Of a stretch of 14,744 nt of DNA, positions 8,123-14,744 are shown one piece after another (the stretch's first letter is position 1; each line of letters opens with the position of its first letter). The notes under the pieces are model-generated. The model worked only from the letters and a program-made list of their open reading frames with translations, did not search any database and was not told the origin of the DNA. The stretch is from positions 1 to 14,744 of the forward strand of contig NHFH02000013.1 of NCBI GenBank assembly GCA_002170275.2, read 5' to 3'. The translations under genes were made by a program, and so were the position numbers. The DNA is from Candidatus Pelagibacter sp. TMED106. GTDB taxonomy: Bacteria; Pseudomonadota; Alphaproteobacteria; Pelagibacterales; Pelagibacteraceae.

Positions 8123-9843
8123 ATATTTTTGAAGAATATATAAAAAAAATTACTAATCTAATACTCAAAAATAAAGAATTTCTTAATTTAGATAATTTAA
8201 ACAATTTTAAAGGTATAGCAGTAGAGAGTCCTCCACCAGAATTTGATTTCGATCTATCTTGTAATGCAGGACTTTTATTAGGAAAAATTAATAAAATAGA
8301 CCCAAAATATTTAGCTAATAAAATTAAAGATTTAATTATAAAAGAATTAAAAGATTTTGAGAATATAGAAGTTGCAGGACCAGGTTTTTTAAATTTAAGA
8401 TTAACAAAAGAATCTTTAATATCAAAAATAAATGAAATTTTAAATAATAAAGAGTCATTCGGTAAAAAAAATTCAAATAATAATTATAATATAGAATTTG
8501 TATCAGCCAACCCTACTGGCCCGATGCATGTAGGGCACTGTAGAGGAGCTATTTACGGGGATGTTCTATCTAATTTATTAAAATTTAATGGTAATAAAGT
8601 TACTAAAGAATATTACATAAATGATTATGGAAATCAGATTAAAAATTTTGCCAAATCTGTTTTTCTTAGAATAAGAGAGATTAAATACAATGAAAAGTTT
8701 ATGCCCAATGAGGATCTTTATCCTGGAAATTATATAATCGATATAGGTCAAAAAATTTTAGATTCAAACAAAAAAGAAAAGTTTGACAACTTTGAGAAAT
8801 CTTTAAATTTGCTTAAAAAAGAATCGCTGAAGTATTCAATGGATTTAATTAAGACAGACTTAAAAGAATTGGGTATTGAACATGATAATTTTTTTTCAGA
8901 GACCGAGTTAATTGAAAAAAAGTTAGTAGACAAAGCAATTAACCAATTAAAACAAAACAATTACGTTCAAGAAGGTTTTTTAGAACCACCAAAAGGGGAG
9001 CCAGACAAAAATTGGAAAAAAACTAAAAGATTAATATTTAAATCAACTTTATTTGGAGATGATACTGACAGAGCTATGCAAAAAAATGATGGGTCATGGA
9101 CATATTTTGCTAATGATGTCGGTTATCACATGTATAAAGTTAATAGAAATTATGAATATTTAATCAATGTGCTAGGAGCAGACCACACTGGTTATACCAA
9201 AAGAATAACTGCTGCTGTTAGCGCTCTATCAGACAATAAAATCCAATTAAATTGTAAAGTTTGCCAACTAGTTAAATTATATAAACATGGAAAACCTTTT
9301 AAGATGTCCAAAAGAGCTGGAGATTTTATTTCTGTTCGAGATCTTTTAAATGAGGTCAGCAAAGACTCTATAAGATTTATGATGTTAAATAGAAGCAATG
9401 ATGTTGAGATTGATTTTGACTTTGATAAAGTTTTGGAAAAAAGTAAAGATAATCCAGTTTTTTATGTTCAATATTCATTTGCAAGAATTAGTTCATTATT
9501 CAGAACAATAAATAAAAATTTAAACGATAAAGTAGAGTTAGATATAAAAAATTTTTCTTTAAATGAAAATGAAATAAAAATCTTAAGAAAAGTTTTTGAA
9601 TGGCCAAAAATCATAGAAACAGCTTCATCTAAATATGAACCTCATAAAATACCATATTATCTATATGAACTTGCTACTTTATTTCATTCATATTGGAGCA
9701 AAGGAAATGAAAATCAAAGTTTTAAATTCGTTGAAGAAGGTAAAATTAAGAAAACAGAAACTTTGGCGATAATTGTTCTAGTCAGTATAGTTATACAAAG
9801 AGGAATGAATATTTTAGGTGTCTCACTTCCTGACAAAATGTAA
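8119..9843 (+). CDS. argS: Arginine--tRNA ligase (ArgRS)
   Basis: This class Ia synthetase charges tRNA-Arg in the cytosol. The 574-residue length equals the normal bacterial form. The N-terminal additional domain (about 1-110) recognises the tRNA elbow in characterised members. The active-site signatures are SANPTGPMHVGH with HVGH at 137-140, and KMSKRAGDFI with KMSKR at 395-399. The C-terminal part is the helical DALR-type anticodon-binding domain and ends in the characteristic LGVSLPDKM. The start ATG overlaps the dgt stop by 4 bases (ATGA). The stop overlaps the next ATG by 1 base (TAATG). No Shine-Dalgarno is evident, so translation is probably coupled to dgt. Confidence 0.97.
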   Translation: MNIFEEYIKKITNLILKNKEFLNLDNLNNFKGIAVESPPPEFDFDLSCNAGLLLGKINKIDPKYLANKIKDLIIKELKDFENIEVAGPGFLNLRLTKESLISKINEILNNKESFGKKNSNNNYNIEFVSANPTGPMHVGHCRGAIYGDVLSNLLKFNGNKVTKEYYINDYGNQIKNFAKSVFLRIREIKYNEKFMPNEDLYPGNYIIDIGQKILDSNKKEKFDNFEKSLNLLKKESLKYSMDLIKTDLKELGIEHDNFFSETELIEKKLVDKAINQLKQNNYVQEGFLEPPKGEPDKNWKKTKRLIFKSTLFGDDTDRAMQKNDGSWTYFANDVGYHMYKVNRNYEYLINVLGADHTGYTKRITAAVSALSDNKIQLNCKVCQLVKLYKHGKPFKMSKRAGDFISVRDLLNEVSKDSIRFMMLNRSNDVEIDFDFDKVLEKSKDNPVFYVQYSFARISSLFRTINKNLNDKVELDIKNFSLNENEIKILRKVFEWPKIIETASSKYEPHKIPYYLYELATLFHSYWSKGNENQSFKFVEEGKIKKTETLAIIVLVSIVIQRGMNILGVSLPDKM

Positions 9844-10106
9844 TGTATAAATTCATTAATTTACTTTTTTTACTTATTGTGTTTTTATTTTTTTTTAATG
9901 TTTATAAGTACTACTCCTCTAATAGTAACATTAAGAATATTAATTTAAATAGATTAAATATTGAAGAAATTGTTAAGACAAAGATCACCAAAATACCAAT
10001 TTTAAAAAATGATACTGATAATGTTATAGAATTTAATTCGTCATTCTCAGACGAAATTAAAGATAATAAAAAAAGAAGTTTTTGGGATTTATTGAAAATA
10101 GAATGA
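9843..10106 (+). CDS. Small membrane-anchored protein of unknown function (argS-nagZ interval)
   Basis: I do not recognise this 87-residue protein by sequence. Residues 5-20 are an almost pure Leu/Phe/Ile/Val stretch forming one transmembrane helix. A Tyr/Ser/Asn-rich region and a charged tail follow, ending KRSFWDLLKIE. With a single lysine near the N-terminus and no signal-peptidase motif, the tail probably faces the periplasm, though topology is not certain. It starts in the argS stop (TAATG) and overlaps nagZ by 4 bases (ATGA), so it is embedded in the operon and is very likely translated. In many alphaproteobacteria the gene between argS and nagZ encodes a membrane protein with a C-terminal peptidoglycan-binding SPOR domain. 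This may be a positional counterpart reduced to its anchor, but no SPOR domain is visible. Confidence 0.8.
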   Translation: MYKFINLLFLLIVFLFFFNVYKYYSSNSNIKNINLNRLNIEEIVKTKITKIPILKNDTDNVIEFNSSFSDEIKDNKKRSFWDLLKIE

Positions 10107-11047
10107 AAAAAAAAGCTATAATAATAAGTATAAAGGGATATCAACTATCTAGTGATGAAAAAAAAATATTGGCTAATGAAAAACCCTGGGGTTTAATACT
10201 CTTTAAGAGAAATATAAAATCTTTAAAGCAAATAAAGAAGTTAACATCTAAAATTAGACAACTTTCTAAAGACTCAAAATTTCCTATAATGATAGATGAA
10301 GAGGGAGAATCTGTTTCTAGATTGGGTAAAATAATTAATAATGATTTTTCTCAGAAATTTCTTGGAGATATTTATAAAATTGATAATAAATTAGCTGTGG
10401 ATTTTTACAAAAATTATATTAGAAATTCCACACATCTTTTGAGAAAAATTGGTATAAATATTAATACTGTGCCCGTACTTGATGTTCTTAGAGAGCATAC
10501 AAATAAGATTATTGGAAATAGAAGTTTTTCAAATGACCCTAAGATTGTTAATAAACTTGGAAAAATTTGTGTTAAACAATATAAATCAGATAAATTTGGT
10601 ACAGTAATTAAACATATACCAGGTCATGGATGTGCCTCATTAGATAGTCATTTTAAAACACCTAAGGTAAAACTAACGTATAGAGAACTAAATAAAGTTG
10701 ATTTTTTACCTTTTAAATTAAATCCATCACAGTTTGCTATGACCGCTCATATTTTATATGAAAAAATTGATAAGAAAAATGTTACAACTTTTTCAAAAAA
10801 AATTATTTCAAAAATTATAAGAAAAAAGATTGGTTTTAAGGGAATATTGATTTCAGATGATATTTCCATGAAAGCTCTAAAATATGATTTAGTTACGAAT
10901 GCTAAAAAGTCTCTTATAGCAGGTTGTAATTTAGTGTTGTATTGCGCAGGTAATTACAAAGATACTTATAAACTTCTTAAAGAAGTTCCATTTATTGATA
11001 AATTTACAGCAAAAAAAACATCAGAATTTTATAAATTTTTAAGATAA
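10103..11047 (+). CDS. nagZ: Beta-N-acetylhexosaminidase NagZ (GH3)
   Basis: This cytoplasmic glycosidase removes N-acetylglucosamine from 1,6-anhydro-muropeptides during cell-wall recycling. The 314-residue protein has the single-domain GH3 fold. Visible landmarks are PIMIDEEG (61-68) with D65, GNRSFS with R140, KHIPGHG with K170-H171-H175, DSH (181-183) forming the catalytic acid/base loop, and ISDDISM with the expected nucleophile D252. The segment normally reading GGRVxRL is GESVSRL (68-74). R73, matching the substrate-binding Arg70 of V. cholerae NagZ by spacing, is kept. ATG 10103 is chosen because it overlaps the upstream stop (ATGA). A TTG at 10082 would add seven unlikely residues. 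No signal peptide is present, as expected for NagZ. It is 9 bases upstream of scpA. Confidence 0.93.
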   Translation: MKKKAIIISIKGYQLSSDEKKILANEKPWGLILFKRNIKSLKQIKKLTSKIRQLSKDSKFPIMIDEEGESVSRLGKIINNDFSQKFLGDIYKIDNKLAVDFYKNYIRNSTHLLRKIGININTVPVLDVLREHTNKIIGNRSFSNDPKIVNKLGKICVKQYKSDKFGTVIKHIPGHGCASLDSHFKTPKVKLTYRELNKVDFLPFKLNPSQFAMTAHILYEKIDKKNVTTFSKKIISKIIRKKIGFKGILISDDISMKALKYDLVTNAKKSLIAGCNLVLYCAGNYKDTYKLLKEVPFIDKFTAKKTSEFYKFLR

Positions 11048-11056
11048 AATCAAATT

Positions 11057-11797
11057 ATGGAATCAAAAAATTTAGACGAAATATCTATTAATATTCCTAA
11101 TTTTAGTGGTCCTTTAGAAGTTTTACTTGATCTAGCTAAAACTCAAAAGGTAGATCTAGCAGAAATATCTATTACAATGCTTGCTGATCAATTCTTAAAA
11201 TTTATCAAAGAAAATCAAAATTTAAATCTAGAAACTGCTTCAGAATATCTACTAATGGCCACTTGGTTAGCATATTTAAAGTCTAAACTTCTGTTACCTG
11301 AAGATGAGGAAGATGATTTTAAAGCATTGGAAGTTGCAGAAAGATTAAAGCTTCAATTAAAAAAATTAGAATTGATAAGAATTCTTTCAGATCAAATGTT
11401 ACAAAGAAAAAGGTTGGGTGTTCATATTTTTAATAGAGGAATGAAAGGTGGTATAAGATCTATTAATACACCTATTTATGATATTTCTCTTTATGAACTA
11501 TTAAAAACTTACTCGATAATACAAACACAAAAAACATTTCAAACAATAAATATTCCTAAATTACCTGTTTTAACAACAGAAGAGGGAATTAAACAAATAA
11601 AAAATAAACTCAGCCAAATGAACGAATGGACAAACATTGATGATTTAATACCTAATTTTTACTCTAATAAGAAAATGAAAAAAACAGGATTATCTGGTAT
11701 ATTTGCAGCAAGTTTAGAACTTACTAAAGAAGGAGCTATAAAAATTTTACAAGAAAGAATTTTTGATAAAATTATGATTAAAAAAAATTCTAATTAA
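11057..11797 (+). CDS. scpA: Segregation and condensation protein A (kleisin)
   Basis: ScpA is the kleisin subunit that, with ScpB, bridges SMC heads in the bacterial condensin complex that organises the chromosome. The 246-residue protein shows the hallmark N-terminal block FSGPLEVLLDL (16-26) followed by KVDLAEISI. It then has the helix EYLLMATWLAYLKSKLLLP leading into the acidic EDEEDD segment, and ends in a winged-helix-like domain (about 170-240). The length is typical. It follows nagZ by 9 bases with no recognisable Shine-Dalgarno and overlaps scpB by 1 base (TAATG), which fits co-production of the two partners. The SMC gene is not in the window. Confidence 0.94.
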   Translation: MESKNLDEISINIPNFSGPLEVLLDLAKTQKVDLAEISITMLADQFLKFIKENQNLNLETASEYLLMATWLAYLKSKLLLPEDEEDDFKALEVAERLKLQLKKLELIRILSDQMLQRKRLGVHIFNRGMKGGIRSINTPIYDISLYELLKTYSIIQTQKTFQTINIPKLPVLTTEEGIKQIKNKLSQMNEWTNIDDLIPNFYSNKKMKKTGLSGIFAASLELTKEGAIKILQERIFDKIMIKKNSN

Positions 11798-12483
11798 TGA
11801 AAAATAAAGATAAAAACAATGTAATTTCTTTCCCATCAAGTATTTCAAAACTTGAACGTCAAGTTGAAGCCATTCTCTTTGCTGCCTCTGAACCTTTAGA
11901 TCTAGAAACTATTGAACAAAGAGTTAAAACTAGTACTAACCTTATAAAAGTTTTAGAAAAAATAAAAAATAATTATAAAAATAGAGGCATAAATCTAGTT
12001 TACATAAAAAACAAATGGTCCTTTAGAACTGCTGAAGATTTATCAAAGCTAATGTCTCTACAAAAATCTACTCAAAAAAAACTCTCAAAAGCTACAATTG
12101 AAACTTTAGCTATCATTGTTTATCATCAACCGGTTACTAGGTCTGAAATAGAAGAAATTAGAGGTGTTTCTTTTGCAACAAATACATTAGAGATTTTATT
12201 AGAACTTGATTGGGTAAGACCTGCAGGAAGAAAAGATGTTCCAGGAAAACCAATTCAGTATGCAACTACTGAAAATTTTTTAAACCATTTTAATATTCAA
12301 AAATTGTCAGATTTACCTACAGTTGACGAGCTCAGTTCAGCTGGTTTAATAGACACTTCGAGTATTGATAAATCTATATTTGGAACAGGAAAGTTTTTTA
12401 AAGAACAATCGATTGAAGATAAAAACAACATCTATGAAGATATTGAAAATGCAATTAAGAAAGCTCCTGAAACAGATAAATAA
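11797..12483 (+). CDS. scpB: Segregation and condensation protein B
   Basis: ScpB dimerises and binds ScpA in the SMC-ScpAB condensin complex. The 228-residue sequence carries the two winged-helix domains of the family: the first around EAILFAASEPLDLETIEQ (24-41), the second around ATIETLAIIVYHQPVTRSEI. The conserved GVSFATNTLEILLELDWV and GRKDVPGKPIQYATTENF segments follow. The last 45 or so residues are a poorly conserved charged tail. The start is fixed by the TAATG overlap with scpA. After its stop comes the longest gap in this operon (40 bases) before tatA. Confidence 0.94.
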   Translation: MKNKDKNNVISFPSSISKLERQVEAILFAASEPLDLETIEQRVKTSTNLIKVLEKIKNNYKNRGINLVYIKNKWSFRTAEDLSKLMSLQKSTQKKLSKATIETLAIIVYHQPVTRSEIEEIRGVSFATNTLEILLELDWVRPAGRKDVPGKPIQYATTENFLNHFNIQKLSDLPTVDELSSAGLIDTSSIDKSIFGTGKFFKEQSIEDKNNIYEDIENAIKKAPETDK

Positions 12484-12511
12484 AGATATGTATTTAATTA
12501 AAATTATTGTA

Positions 12512-12517
12512 TATAAA
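12512..12517 (+). promoter_or_regulatory. Candidate internal promoter -10 before tatABC
   Basis: TATAAA lies 6 bases before the tatA ATG (12524), inside the 40-base scpB-tatA gap. No convincing -35 is found at 16-18 bases. If used, it would give a nearly leaderless tatABC-serS transcript. The whole gap is A/T, so a chance match is quite possible. Confidence 0.28.
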
Positions 12518-12523
12518 TAATAT

Positions 12524-12724
12524 ATGGGAAATATTGGTTGGACAGGTATTATAATTATTGCAATTTTAGTTGTTATACTCTTTGGAAAAGGGAAAATTTC
12601 TAGCATTATGGGTGATCTCGCCAAAGGGATAAAAAGTTTTAAGAAAGGCTTGTCAGATGATAGCTCTTCAAAAAATGACGATAATAACAACAATTCTGAT
12701 AGTTCAAATTCCGAAAATAAATAA
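12524..12724 (+). CDS. tatA: Sec-independent protein translocase TatA
   Basis: TatA is the pore-forming or membrane-weakening subunit of the twin-arginine pathway, which exports folded and often cofactor-containing proteins. The 66-residue protein has one short N-terminal transmembrane helix (about 6-20), the FG hinge (F20-G21) and the following amphipathic helix [20 protein letters not shown], close to E. coli TatA. The tail (46-66) is low-complexity Asp/Ser/Asn. Position 8, often a polar Gln in TatA, is Gly here. The ATG at 12524 gives the normal TatA N-terminus. It is followed after 6 bases by tatB. Having separate TatA-type and TatB-type proteins with TatC fits a Gram-negative three-component system. 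Confidence 0.94.
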   Translation: MGNIGWTGIIIIAILVVILFGKGKISSIMGDLAKGIKSFKKGLSDDSSSKNDDNNNNSDSSNSENK

Positions 12725-12730
12725 TCTTCA

Positions 12731-12970
12731 ATGCCTCAAATTGGTTGGTTAGAGATATTAGCGGTAGTTATCATTGCCATTTTAGTTTTAGGGCCTAAGG
12801 AATTCCCAATAGCTTTAAAAAAGATTGGCTCATATGTAGGAAAAATTAAAAATCTTTTTAGCAGCTTTCAAAGAGAGGTTTCATCGGTGACTAGCGATAT
12901 TGATTTAGAAAAAGATATAGATAAGGCAGAAGAGAAAAATAAATCTAACAAAGATAAAACTGATGAGTAA
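12731..12970 (+). CDS. tatB: Sec-independent protein translocase TatB
   Basis: TatB partners TatC in the receptor complex that binds twin-arginine signal peptides. The 79-residue protein starts MPQIGWLEIL with glutamate E8, the residue important in E. coli TatB. It has a transmembrane helix (about 7-20), the LGPKEFP hinge (20-26) that separates TatB from TatA, an amphipathic helix (about 27-52), and a charged Lys/Asp/Glu tail. It is much shorter than E. coli TatB (171 residues), mainly through loss of the variable C-terminal region. It overlaps tatC by 8 bases (12963-12970), suggesting tightly coupled synthesis. Confidence 0.93.
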   Translation: MPQIGWLEILAVVIIAILVLGPKEFPIALKKIGSYVGKIKNLFSSFQREVSSVTSDIDLEKDIDKAEEKNKSNKDKTDE

Positions 12971-13718
12971 TTCTTTTACTAGTCACTTTGTTGAGCTTAG
13001 ATCGAGGCTTATCAAATCAATAATATTTATTTTATTCATATTTATTGCTTCATATACTTTTGCTGAACATATTTATAATTTTTTAGTCGAACCTTACGCT
13101 AATGCAGTAAAAGATGATAACAATTCTAGACGACTTATATTTACTGCTTTACATGAGACTTTTATTACTTATTTAAAAGTCGCTTTTTTTGCTGCTATTT
13201 TTCTTGGCAGTCCAGTATTATTAATTCAAATTTATAAATTTATAGCACCAGGACTGTATAAAAACGAAAAAAAAGCCATTCTACCATATCTGATATCTAC
13301 ACCCATACTTTTTTTACTCGGGGGACTTCTGGTTTATTACTTAGTAATGCCATTAGCTATAAAATTTTTCTTATCGTTTGAAACAATGGGATCAAATACA
13401 ACTTTACCAATTCAATTAGAGGCCAAAGTAAACGAGTACTTATCTTTGATTATGAGATTAATTTTTGCATTTGGAATAAGTTTTCAACTTCCAATACTAC
13501 TAAACTTATTAGCACGAATTGGTATAGTCAACTCTGTCTACTTAAAAAAAACTAGAAGATATGTAATAGTTATAATTTTTACAGTAGCAGCAATATTAAC
13601 ACCTCCAGATCCAATTACACAAATTGGCCTAGCTATACCTTTATTATTACTTTATGAATTGTCTATAATAACAGTGAAGTTTACTGAAAAAAAAGATAAA
13701 GATGTAAAAGATGTATAA
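12963..13718 (+). CDS. tatC: Sec-independent protein translocase TatC
   Basis: TatC is the polytopic core of the Tat receptor and recognises the twin-arginine signal peptide. The 251-residue length and six hydrophobic segments match the family. Conserved landmarks are HFVELRSRL (8-16), FIAPGLYKNE (93-102, with E102 matching E. coli E103), and LTPPDP (212-217, with D216 matching D211). PLLLLYE, ending at E232, matches E. coli E227. The fourth-helix motif is FGISFQLP, with Q175 where E. coli TatC has E170. As I recall, Gln here is common in alphaproteobacteria. The start overlaps tatB by 8 bases and the end overlaps serS by 8 bases. Confidence 0.96.
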   Translation: MSNSFTSHFVELRSRLIKSIIFILFIFIASYTFAEHIYNFLVEPYANAVKDDNNSRRLIFTALHETFITYLKVAFFAAIFLGSPVLLIQIYKFIAPGLYKNEKKAILPYLISTPILFLLGGLLVYYLVMPLAIKFFLSFETMGSNTTLPIQLEAKVNEYLSLIMRLIFAFGISFQLPILLNLLARIGIVNSVYLKKTRRYVIVIIFTVAAILTPPDPITQIGLAIPLLLLYELSIITVKFTEKKDKDVKDV

Positions 13719-14744
13719 TGTTAAAGACTTAAGGAAAAATTTAAAAATATTTAAAGATAAATTTAGAGAGAGAAATTTAGATTTTGACATTGATAAGTTC
13801 AGCGAAGCAGATAAGACAAATAGGGAACTTATCAATAGAAAAGAATTATTAGAACAAGAAAAAAAAAAATTATCTAAATCGAAAGATAAATTAAATTTTG
13901 AAAAATCAAAAAAAATTTCTAATCAAATTAGCAAACTTTTATTAGAACAAAAGAAAACACAAAAAATAATTGATAATATTGTTCATAATCTTCCTAATAT
14001 TGCACACAAAGATGTGCCAATTGGTAAAGATGAAAAAGATAATCAATTAATTAAAAAATGGGGTAAATTTAATGATTTTAGTTTTAAAATAAAATCCCAC
14101 GTAGAACTAGGATTAACAAATAAAGGCATTGATTTCGATACTTCAATAAAACTATCTGGATCAAGATTTGTTGTACTTAGAGATAAGTTTGCAATGCTCG
14201 AGAGAGCATTAATTAACTTTATGTTAGATATCCATGTAAATCAGTTTAATTACACTGAAATTTCTCCACCTTTGATAGTTAATGAAGACGTTATGTTTGG
14301 AACTGGTCAACTTCCAAAATTTGAAGAAGATCAATTTGAAATAAAATCTGATAATTCAAATGAAAGAAAATTTTTAATTCCTACTGCTGAAGTTGTCCTC
14401 ACTAATCTAGTTAAAAAATCAATTTTAAATAAAAATGAACTACCTCAAAGGTTTGTTGCAGCTACTCCATGTTTTAGAAAAGAGGCCGGTAGTTATGGAA
14501 AGGATACAAAGGGAATGATGAGACAACATCAATTTTATAAAGTAGAGCTTGTTAGTATTGTTGATCCAAAAAATTGTATTACTGAATTAGACAGGATGCT
14601 AAATTGCGCCGAGGAAATTTTAAAAAAATTAGAAATTCCCTATCAAGTAATACTTTTATCATCTGGCGATATGGGTTTCAGTGCAGAAAAAACCTTTGAT
14701 ATAGAAGTTTGGGTTCCTTCTGAAAAAAAATATAGAGAAATTTC
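13711..14744 (+). CDS. serS: Serine--tRNA ligase (SerRS), 3' end beyond window
   Basis: This class II synthetase charges tRNA-Ser. The reading frame from ATG 13711 stays open to the window end (344 codons plus 2 bases). The roughly 420-430-residue enzyme therefore lacks its last 80-90 residues here, including motif 3. The N-terminus MYNVKDLRKN is typical. Residues about 25-105 form the long charged coiled-coil arm that grips the tRNA-Ser variable arm. TGQLPKFEEDQF, IPTAEVVLTNL and motif 2 (CFRKEAGSYGKDTKG, from C254) are all present, followed by QHQFYKVEL. The start overlaps tatC by 8 bases. An ATG at 13718, in TAATG context with the tatC stop, is not the start because it meets a stop after four codons. 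An 11-A run (13859-13869) lies in the coiled-coil region. Confidence 0.96.
   Translation, partial: MYNVKDLRKNLKIFKDKFRERNLDFDIDKFSEADKTNRELINRKELLEQEKKKLSKSKDKLNFEKSKKISNQISKLLLEQKKTQKIIDNIVHNLPNIAHKDVPIGKDEKDNQLIKKWGKFNDFSFKIKSHVELGLTNKGIDFDTSIKLSGSRFVVLRDKFAMLERALINFMLDIHVNQFNYTEISPPLIVNEDVMFGTGQLPKFEEDQFEIKSDNSNERKFLIPTAEVVLTNLVKKSILNKNELPQRFVAATPCFRKEAGSYGKDTKGMMRQHQFYKVELVSIVDPKNCITELDRMLNCAEEILKKLEIPYQVILLSSGDMGFSAEKTFDIEVWVPSEKKYREI

Noticed and set aside
10082..10102. TTG at 10082 as the nagZ start
   Set aside because: It adds seven residues inside the upstream gene. ATG 10103 forms an ATGA overlap and a normal NagZ N-terminus.
12346..12693. Minus-strand open frame of 115 codons across scpB-tatA
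   Set aside because: It lies antisense to two well-supported genes and its hydrophobic runs mirror A/T-rich codons of the other strand. It matches no family I recognise.
13718..13732. TAATG start for serS at 13718
   Set aside because: The frame meets TAA after four codons. The real SerRS frame begins at ATG 13711.
1..14744. A novel defence, mobile or biosynthetic system
   Set aside because: All but one gene belongs to a known housekeeping family in a conserved order. No integrase, transposase, long repeat, CRISPR array or unusual cluster was seen.

Overview
The window is a compact stretch of bacterial core genome from a very AT-rich alphaproteobacterium. The best fit is the SAR11/Pelagibacterales lineage or a similarly streamlined relative. 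Three things support this: the gene order, the almost complete lack of intergenic DNA, and the lysine/asparagine/isoleucine-rich proteins. The order erpA-xthA divergent from dgt-argS-(small membrane protein)-nagZ-scpA-scpB-tatA-tatB-tatC-serS matches, from memory, a layout common in Alphaproteobacteria. The assignment is inference, because there is no rRNA or other phylogenetic marker in the window.

Layout. Positions 1-180 (minus strand) hold two tandem tRNA genes: tRNA-Cys(GCA), then tRNA-Asn(GTT), which is cut by the window start. A roughly 110-base divergent control region separates them from a plus-strand unit valS-ilvD-manC (293-5867). That unit ends in an 8-base tail-to-tail overlap with the minus-strand pair erpA-xthA (5860-6953). 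A 32-base divergent spacer then carries overlapping -10 elements for erpA and dgt. From 6986 to the window end runs one tightly packed plus-strand series: dgt, argS, an 87-residue membrane-anchored protein of unknown function, nagZ, scpA, scpB, tatA, tatB, tatC and serS (cut by the window end). Many junctions are TAATG or ATGA overlaps, and Shine-Dalgarno sequences are largely absent, so translational coupling is likely.

Functions. The set is housekeeping: three aminoacyl-tRNA synthetases (Val, Arg, Ser), branched-chain amino acid synthesis (IlvD), GDP-mannose supply (ManC), iron-sulfur cluster delivery (ErpA), base-excision repair (XthA), dNTP hydrolysis (Dgt), peptidoglycan recycling (NagZ), chromosome condensation (ScpAB) and twin-arginine protein export (TatABC). 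I found no mobile element, CRISPR array, phage gene or defence system, and no undescribed multi-gene system.

The points most worth a second look are within ordinary genes. ManC has lost the linker between its two catalytic domains. The small membrane protein sits where other alphaproteobacteria usually have a SPOR-domain protein. The erpA/dgt promoters overlap and suggest leaderless transcripts. NagZ and TatC each differ from the textbook form at a conserved motif.
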